Shown here in pieces: positions 4,159 to 8,423 of a stretch of 8,423 nt of DNA. The notes beneath the pieces are model-generated. The model was not told the origin of the DNA and searched no databases. It saw only the letters and a list, made by a program, of their open reading frames with translations. Location of the stretch: assembly GCA_947169005.1 (NCBI GenBank), contig CAMVOG010000091.1, positions 1 to 8,423 of the forward strand, in the 5' to 3' direction. Positions within the stretch are counted from its first letter, which is position 1. The number at the start of each line of letters is the position of its first letter. The translations under genes were made by a program, and so were the position numbers. This stretch comes from an uncultured Clostridia bacterium (lineage in GTDB: Bacteria > Bacillota > Clostridia > Oscillospirales > Oscillospiraceae).

Positions 4159-7100
4159 CTATTTCTCTGCCCTTGGGGCGGTCTTGATCAGGCCCTCCAG
4201 GGTGCGGAAGAGGGTCTCGGGCTCCACGGGCTTGCTGAGGTGGGCGTTGAGGCCCGCCTGCATGCTGCGCTGCACGTCCTCGTCAAAGGCGTTGGCCGTA
4301 AGGGCGATGATGGGGACGGACTTGGCATCGGGCCGGTCCAGGGCCCGGATGGCCCGGGTGGCCTCCAGACCGTCCATTTCCGGCATGCGCATATCCATCA
4401 GCACCGCGTCGTAATAGCCCACGGGAGAGGCGCTGAACTTTTCCAGGGCAATGCGCCCGTTTTCCGCCAGCTCCGCCTCCATCTCCCGCATGGAGAGGAC
4501 CATCATCATGATCTCGGCGTTCACGGGCATATCCTCCGCCAGCAGGACCCGGCGGCCCCGCAGATCGGCTGTCTCCCGGGCCAGGCGGGCGTTCTTCCTG
4601 CGGAAAGCCGCCCGGAACTCGCTGAGCACCGTGCCCGCGAAGAGGGGCTTGGAGGCGAAGGTGTCCACCCCGGCGGCAATGGCCTCCTCGGCCACGTCGT
4701 CCCAGTTATAGGCGGTGAGGATGATGATGGGGGTCTCGTTGCCCACGGCGGCCCGGATGGCCCGGGTGGCCTCCAGGCCGTCCATCTCGGGCATTTTCCA
4801 GTCCACCAGGATGAGATTGTAGGGCTCCTGCCGGGCGTGGCGGAGCTTCACCAGCTCCAGCCCCTCCGCGCCGGAGGCGGCGCTTTCGCAGCGGATGCCC
4901 ACCTGCCCCAGCACCACCTGGGCGTGCTCGCAGGCGATGGGGTCGTCGTCGATGACGAGGACGCACATGTCCTCGGGACGGAGATCGCCGGCCTCGGCCT
5001 CGTCGCCCTGCCGATCGGAGATGGGCAGGGTGATGATCACGGTGAAGGTACTGCCCTTGCCCTTTTCGCTTTCCACGGCGATGGTGCCGTTCATCAGCTC
5101 CACGATGCTTTTGGTGATGGGCATGCCCAGCCCCGTGCTGCCGTATTGGCTGGTGGAGGAGGAGTCCTCCTGGCTGAAGGTTTCAAAGAGCCTGGGCAGG
5201 TATTCCTTGCTCATGCCGATGCCCGTGTCCCGGATGGTGAAGCGCAGGGTGGATTTGTCCTCAAAGCGGGCGGTTTCCTCCACCTCCAGGTCCACGCTGC
5301 CCCCGGCGGGGGTGAATTTCACGGCGTTGCCCAGGATATTGATGAGCACCTGCCGCAGCTTCATGTCGTCCCCGATATAGTATTCCTCGATGCGGCCCCG
5401 GGTGCGGCAGTCGTAGCGCAGGCCCTTGTCCCGGCACTGGCCGCCGATGATGGTGTTCACCTGCTCCAGCATGCGGCCGAAGGAGAATTCCTCGCTCTTG
5501 ATGACCATGCGGCCCGATTCGATGCGGGACATATCCAGGATGTCGTTGATGATGCCCAGCAGGTGCCTGGCCGAGTCTCCGATCTTCTCCAGATGCTCCC
5601 GGGTGGTCGGGGAAATGGACGGGTCCGCCAGGGCGATGTTGTCCAGGCCGATGATGGCGTTCATGGGGGTGCGGATCTCGTGGCTCATGCTGGAGAGGAA
5701 GGCGGTCTTGGCCTTGTTGGCGGATTCGGCGGCAGTCAGCGCGTCCTGCAGGGCCTGCTTCTGAACCATGGTCTTGCGGGTCTCCGTGTCCACGTCCACG
5801 AAGCAGGCGCCGACGATGTGCACCAGATGGTCCGTCCGTTCCTCGGGATGGCGCACGCCCGCGAAGCGTACCTCCTCCCAGCTGTCCCGCCCGTGGCGGT
5901 GGACCACGTAGCGGAAGGCGATGACGCGCTGCTCCAGCAGCTGGGCCTTGACGTTTTCGGGCCGGATGAAGGCCAGGAATTCCTCACGGTATTCCTCGCG
6001 GATATTGGCCTCGGCATAGGCGGTGACGGAGGCCATATAGCGGAAATGCTCTCCCACGCGAAAGCCGTTCTCCACGTCGCTGTGGGCCTGGTAGCAGACG
6101 CCCTCGTCGCTGTCCAGATTCAAATAATAGACGCTCCAATAGTCTGAGGCCAGGGCGGTGATCAGCCGGGTCTGCTCCTCCTGCTGCTGCTTTTGGGCAA
6201 GAAGCTCCTCCTGCAGGCGGAGACGCTGCTCCATTTCCTCCTGCTTGACGCGGTTTTCCGCCTCCGCGGTCTCCTTTTCCAGGACGAGCTTCGCGTTGCG
6301 GCGCGTCTGCCGGATGATGAAGAGAAAGAGAAGGAGCATGACGAGAACGGTGAGAATGGACTGGATCACGCTCCGGCGGATGATGCCCTGGGAGATCGTG
6401 CTGACGCTGTCGCTGATCACGCTCTCGCGGATCAGATAGGTCAGCAGCCAGTCCGTGCCCTCCACGGGCACGTAACTGAGCGATTCCGGGACGCCGTTAT
6501 AGGTAAAGCAAACCACGCCCTTTTCTCCCGCGGAGAAGTCCCGCACAAGGCCCTCATAGGAATAGCCCGGCTCGAACGCCGCCTGCCGCATGGCCTCCAG
6601 CAGGTTGTCCTCTACAGCGAGGCCGCCCAGAACGGTGTTGCTCAGAGCGATACCGTCGCTGGTATAAATGTTGCAGAAGGTCGCGCCGCCCTCCTGGGAA
6701 TCCATGGAGACCCCGGCGAGCATTTCCCGCATATCGATCTGCATGAAGCAGGCGATCAGCTCCGTATCGGCAAAGTCGAGCTGCGTTGGCACGGCGATAA
6801 TGACCCTTTTATCCGGGCTGTCCAGATTCTCCACCGAGATCTCGGGGCCCGTGAGGGCAGCGTAGTCAAAATGATACCGGTCGATTTCCGCCTGGGGGCC
6901 GGCGGAGGTGTAAATCAGGCCGTCGGAGCCCACAAAGGCAAAACGCTCCAGTCGAAACAGACGCTTGATCTTCACCTGGTAGGCCTGCAGATGCGCGCCG
7001 TCGCTCAGGTCCTCCTCCGTCATCAGATCCAGGGCCGTTTCTATGACGCTGATCTTATCCTGCATGTTTGCCGCCACGATCTGCTCCCGGCGCCCGGCCA

Positions 7101-7254
7101 GCTCGTCCAGATAGAGCAGGCTGACGGAGCGGACGGCCGCCGCCGTGTCCTTGCTCGCGGTGCGGCCCATCCACATGGTCCCGAGAACGAGGATCAGCAC
7201 AAGGAGAACGCTCCCGATCACGGAGGCGAGAGTGTTTTTCTTTTTGTTTCCCAC
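4159..7254 (-). CDS. Membrane hybrid sensor histidine kinase with Cache-like sensor and two receiver domains
   Basis: With the GTG start at 7254 the protein has 1031 residues. Order seen: membrane helix 1 (about 9-30); extracytoplasmic sensor, Cache-like (about 31-295, with FAFVGSDGLIYTS and VEGTDWLLTYL); membrane helix 2 (about 296-315); Glu/Gln-rich coiled coil (317-365); PAS-like domain (about 366-493); HisKA with SMSHEIRTPMN, phospho-His about 525; HATPase with N-box Asn639/Asn643, DTGIGM and GSTGLGM; receiver 1 (acidic IDDD, acceptor Asp818 in LVDWKMPEMDG, Thr847, Lys869); receiver 2 (AED, acceptor Asp954 in LMDMRMP, Thr986, Lys1008). All key residues are present, so both receivers look active. 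No HPt or DNA-binding domain is present, so onward signalling needs a separate protein. The start follows from the promoter at 7298-7326; AGAGG lies 11 bases before the GTG, rather far. It opens the operon. Ligand unknown. Confidence 0.95.
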   Translation of the reverse strand: MGNKKKNTLASVIGSVLLVLILVLGTMWMGRTASKDTAAAVRSVSLLYLDELAGRREQIVAANMQDKISVIETALDLMTEEDLSDGAHLQAYQVKIKRLFRLERFAFVGSDGLIYTSAGPQAEIDRYHFDYAALTGPEISVENLDSPDKRVIIAVPTQLDFADTELIACFMQIDMREMLAGVSMDSQEGGATFCNIYTSDGIALSNTVLGGLAVEDNLLEAMRQAAFEPGYSYEGLVRDFSAGEKGVVCFTYNGVPESLSYVPVEGTDWLLTYLIRESVISDSVSTISQGIIRRSVIQSILTVLVMLLLFLFIIRQTRRNAKLVLEKETAEAENRVKQEEMEQRLRLQEELLAQKQQQEEQTRLITALASDYWSVYYLNLDSDEGVCYQAHSDVENGFRVGEHFRYMASVTAYAEANIREEYREEFLAFIRPENVKAQLLEQRVIAFRYVVHRHGRDSWEEVRFAGVRHPEERTDHLVHIVGACFVDVDTETRKTMVQKQALQDALTAAESANKAKTAFLSSMSHEIRTPMNAIIGLDNIALADPSISPTTREHLEKIGDSARHLLGIINDILDMSRIESGRMVIKSEEFSFGRMLEQVNTIIGGQCRDKGLRYDCRTRGRIEEYYIGDDMKLRQVLINILGNAVKFTPAGGSVDLEVEETARFEDKSTLRFTIRDTGIGMSKEYLPRLFETFSQEDSSSTSQYGSTGLGMPITKSIVELMNGTIAVESEKGKGSTFTVIITLPISDRQGDEAEAGDLRPEDMCVLVIDDDPIACEHAQVVLGQVGIRCESAASGAEGLELVKLRHARQEPYNLILVDWKMPEMDGLEATRAIRAAVGNETPIIILTAYNWDDVAEEAIAAGVDTFASKPLFAGTVLSEFRAAFRRKNARLARETADLRGRRVLLAEDMPVNAEIMMMVLSMREMEAELAENGRIALEKFSASPVGYYDAVLMDMRMPEMDGLEATRAIRALDRPDAKSVPIIALTANAFDEDVQRSMQAGLNAHLSKPVEPETLFRTLEGLIKTAPRAEK
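4343..4386. repeat. Direct repeat inside the kinase gene, copy A (receiver 2)
   Basis: This 44-base stretch matches 4751-4794 at all but three positions. It encodes the segment MPEMDGLEATRAIRA after the acceptor Asp of receiver 2. The close match at DNA level, including third codon positions, is limited to this block; the flanks of the two receiver domains differ. Confidence 0.8.
4751..4794. repeat. Direct repeat inside the kinase gene, copy B (receiver 1)
   Basis: Partner of 4343-4386, with three differences in 44 bases. It encodes the same MPEMDGLEATRAIRA segment in receiver 1. Such a block can allow recombination that deletes or swaps one receiver, or reflect past gene conversion. Confidence 0.8.
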
Positions 7255-7297
7255 TTGATATGCCGCCTCTTTTCTGCATCTGATGCTCCCAAAATCA

Positions 7298-7326
7298 AGT
7301 ATATTACGGCAAAAGAACCTTGTCAA
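7298..7326 (-). promoter_or_regulatory. Consensus housekeeping promoter for the sensor-kinase operon
   Basis: On the minus strand TTGACA (7321-7326) is followed after exactly 17 bases by TATACT (7298-7303), five of six matches to TATAAT and a perfect -35. The transcript should start near 7291, leaving an untranslated leader of about 37 bases before the GTG at 7254. The -35 box lies only a few bases after the T-rich end of the upstream terminator, so the unit is compactly insulated. The strength of the match suggests steady expression without need for an activator; no clear operator is seen. Confidence 0.88.
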
Positions 7327-7330
7327 TCGA

Positions 7331-7380
7331 AAGAAAAACGGGAAGGCCATGGGAAATGACCTCGATCATTCCCCATGGCC
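7331..7380 (-). terminator. Intrinsic terminator after the acetyltransferase gene
   Basis: A 15-pair stem is formed by 7345-7359 and 7366-7380 with a six-base loop. On the minus strand every position pairs, one as G-U (7371 with 7354); on the plus strand that pair would be an A-C mismatch, which supports the minus orientation. The stem is followed by TTCCCG and then TTTTTCTT. The U-tract is interrupted and starts six bases late, so termination may be partial. It lies 17 bases after the stop codon of the acetyltransferase gene and just before the kinase promoter. Confidence 0.75.
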
Positions 7381-7396
7381 CCAGCTTCTGCCCCCG

Positions 7397-7912
7397 TTAC
7401 AGCCTCAGCTCATAGATCAGCTCCGGCCGCTCCTCGGGGGAGAGGCGGTTGCGGCGGGTGCCCCGGCCCGTGAGCCGCAGGCCCAGCCCTTCCGCCACCC
7501 GTATGGAGGCGGCGTTGGCCGCGTCACATTGGGCCAGAAAGCGGGTGAGACCCAGCCGCCGCCCAAAGTCCAGCAGAGCCCGGGCCGCCTCCGGGGCGCA
7601 GCCACGGCCCCAGCGGTCCCGCCGAAGGAGCCAGCTGAATTCCCCGCAGCCCTCCTCCGGGAAATAGAGGCCGATATTGCCGATGAGCACACCCTCCTCC
7701 AGAATGGCAAACTCCAGGAAGGCAGGGCTTTCCTTTTGCCATTCCGCCGCGGCGGAGCTCAGAAAGGCGGCGGTCTCCGCCGCGTCCTCATGGGGGAAAA
7801 ACACCATGAGGCGGGCGTTTTCCGGGTCTGTGGCATAGGCGGCGACGGCCTCCAGGTCCCCGGGGCCCAGGGGCCGCAGCAGCAGCCGTTCCGTGCGCAG
7901 TACGTTTTCCAT
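7397..7912 (-). CDS. GNAT-family N-acetyltransferase, RimJ/RimL-like
   Basis: The 171-residue protein opens with LRTERLLLRPLGPGDL (residues 5-20), the classic start of RimJ/RimL-type acetyltransferases (Pfam Acetyltransf_3 style). Later come GNIGLYF (78-84), the acetyl-CoA loop RRDRWGRGCAPEAARALL (97-114) and AANAASIRVAEGLGL (131-145). Such enzymes acetylate protein N-termini or small amines; the acceptor is unknown. The ATG at 7912 lies only five bases after the stop codon of the serine-hydrolase gene, and no Shine-Dalgarno is visible before it: the upstream bases are the last codons of that gene (GGCATCATGCTG). Translation therefore probably depends on re-initiation by ribosomes ending the upstream gene. 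It ends 17 bases before the terminator hairpin, so it is the last gene of its unit. Confidence 0.9.
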   Translation of the reverse strand: MENVLRTERLLLRPLGPGDLEAVAAYATDPENARLMVFFPHEDAAETAAFLSSAAAEWQKESPAFLEFAILEEGVLIGNIGLYFPEEGCGEFSWLLRRDRWGRGCAPEAARALLDFGRRLGLTRFLAQCDAANAASIRVAEGLGLRLTGRGTRRNRLSPEERPELIYELRL

Positions 7913-7917
7913 GATGC

Positions 7918-8423
7918 TTACAGCATGATGCCGTAGGCCACGGCGCGGACGCGGTGATGATGGGCCAGCTCCTCGTTGGGCATCATATTGTGCATGTAGG
8001 CGATGGAGAATTTGCCCACGGGGTCCGCCTCCACCCAGCTCCCGGCCCCGCCGGTCCAGCCGAAGCAGCCCAGGTGCCCGTTGTGGCCGTATTTCTGCGT
8101 CATCAGCGTGCGGAAGCCCAGGCCGTAGCCGTAGCCCGCCAGGTAGTCGTTGGTGAAGTCCTTCAACTGCGCCTCGCCCAGCTGATTGCTGTGCAGCATC
8201 TCCACGGTGCCCTCGCCCAGGTACTTGCGGCCCTTGTAGGTGCCGCCGTTGGCCAGCATCTGCATGAAGGCGGCGAAGTCGTTGGCGGACATGATGAGGT
8301 TGGGCCGGGCCCCCACGGGGGTGTCCTCGGGGTACATGCCGTCGTCAAAAAGGTCCGTGGCGGGCTCGAAGCGCCCCTCAGCGGTCTTGTGGTAGTTGGT
8401 CACTACCTTGTCCCGGTTGGCGG
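7918..8423 (-). CDS. Beta-lactamase-family serine hydrolase, C-terminal part, cut by window edge
   Basis: The frame is open from the stop codon at 7918 to the window edge, giving about 168 residues of a protein normally near 350-450 residues. The sequence is typical of the C-terminal half of class C beta-lactamase-like hydrolases (Pfam Beta-lactamase): PNLIMSANDFAAFMQMLANGG, a helix common to this family, then GYGYGLGFRTL, and GHNGHLGCFGWTGGAG, where HNG or the GWTGGAG turn takes the place of the KTG motif, then VEADP and YMHNMMP. The Ser-x-x-Lys and Tyr motifs lie outside, so activity cannot be confirmed. A GTG at 8403 is internal: the frame continues upstream as ANRDKV, so it is not the start. 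Such proteins are mostly esterases or peptidases, less often true beta-lactamases. It is the gene before the acetyltransferase in the same unit. Confidence 0.9.
   Translation of the reverse strand, partial: ANRDKVVTNYHKTAEGRFEPATDLFDDGMYPEDTPVGARPNLIMSANDFAAFMQMLANGGTYKGRKYLGEGTVEMLHSNQLGEAQLKDFTNDYLAGYGYGLGFRTLMTQKYGHNGHLGCFGWTGGAGSWVEADPVGKFSIAYMHNMMPNEELAHHHRVRAVAYGIML

Noticed and set aside
4138..6147. 669-codon open frame on the plus strand, opposite the sensor kinase
   Set aside because: It lies wholly antisense to a kinase with all its motifs intact. Its translation is low-complexity (rich in His, Gly, Leu, Val, Ala, Asp) with no domain signature, as expected from the complementary frame of GC-rich coding DNA. 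No ribosome-binding site or promoter was seen for it.
6193..7359. 388-codon open frame on the plus strand
   Set aside because: Antisense to the N-terminal half of the kinase and running across its promoter and terminator; no recognisable motif and biased composition.
7283..7936. 217-codon open frame on the plus strand
   Set aside because: Antisense to the acetyltransferase gene and through the terminator; Pro/Gln/Gly-rich with no family signature.

Overview
The window is GC-rich chromosomal DNA in which every recognisable gene lies on the minus strand, so transcription runs from right to left. Strong Shine-Dalgarno sequences (AAAGGAGG, AGGAGG, GGGAGG), a consensus sigma-A type promoter, a large Cache/PAS hybrid histidine kinase and several GNAT acetyltransferases together suggest a GC-rich gut Clostridia member, probably near the Oscillospiraceae. 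That placement is an inference from style, not from a marker gene.

The right end (7397-8423) holds the C-terminal part of a beta-lactamase-fold serine hydrolase cut by the window edge. A RimJ/RimL-like acetyltransferase follows five bases downstream. This unit ends at a 15-bp hairpin with a broken U-tract (about 7331-7380). Right behind the terminator sits a near-perfect promoter (TTGACA, 17 bp, TATACT). It starts a new unit and moves the start of the hybrid kinase to a GTG at 7254, not the upstream ATG at 7350 that lies inside the terminator.

The new unit reads, in order: a 1031-aa hybrid sensor kinase (Cache-like sensor, two membrane segments, coiled coil, PAS-like domain, HisKA, HATPase, two receiver domains); an SMP-30/gluconolactonase-family protein; a CorA-type divalent cation channel; an unrecognised 132-aa protein; two GNAT acetyltransferases; and a 61-aa two-helix membrane protein. 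Gaps are -4 to about 106 bases and I see no convincing internal terminator, so one long operon is plausible but unproven. A 63-bp array of nine 7-bp units fills most of the gap after the CorA gene.

The left end holds the first 99 codons of an aldose 1-epimerase (galM). Between it and the small membrane protein lies the most unusual part of the window (358-536). Here four short perfect hairpins, each with a different stem sequence, are separated by an invariant 7-base spacer ATATCGC. A fifth, larger hairpin has the spacer and its own inverted copy as its arms. Another hairpin and a possible three-way junction follow directly. Stem sequence varies while pairing and linker are kept, which points to selection on nucleic-acid structure, or to a modular repeat family, rather than on coding.
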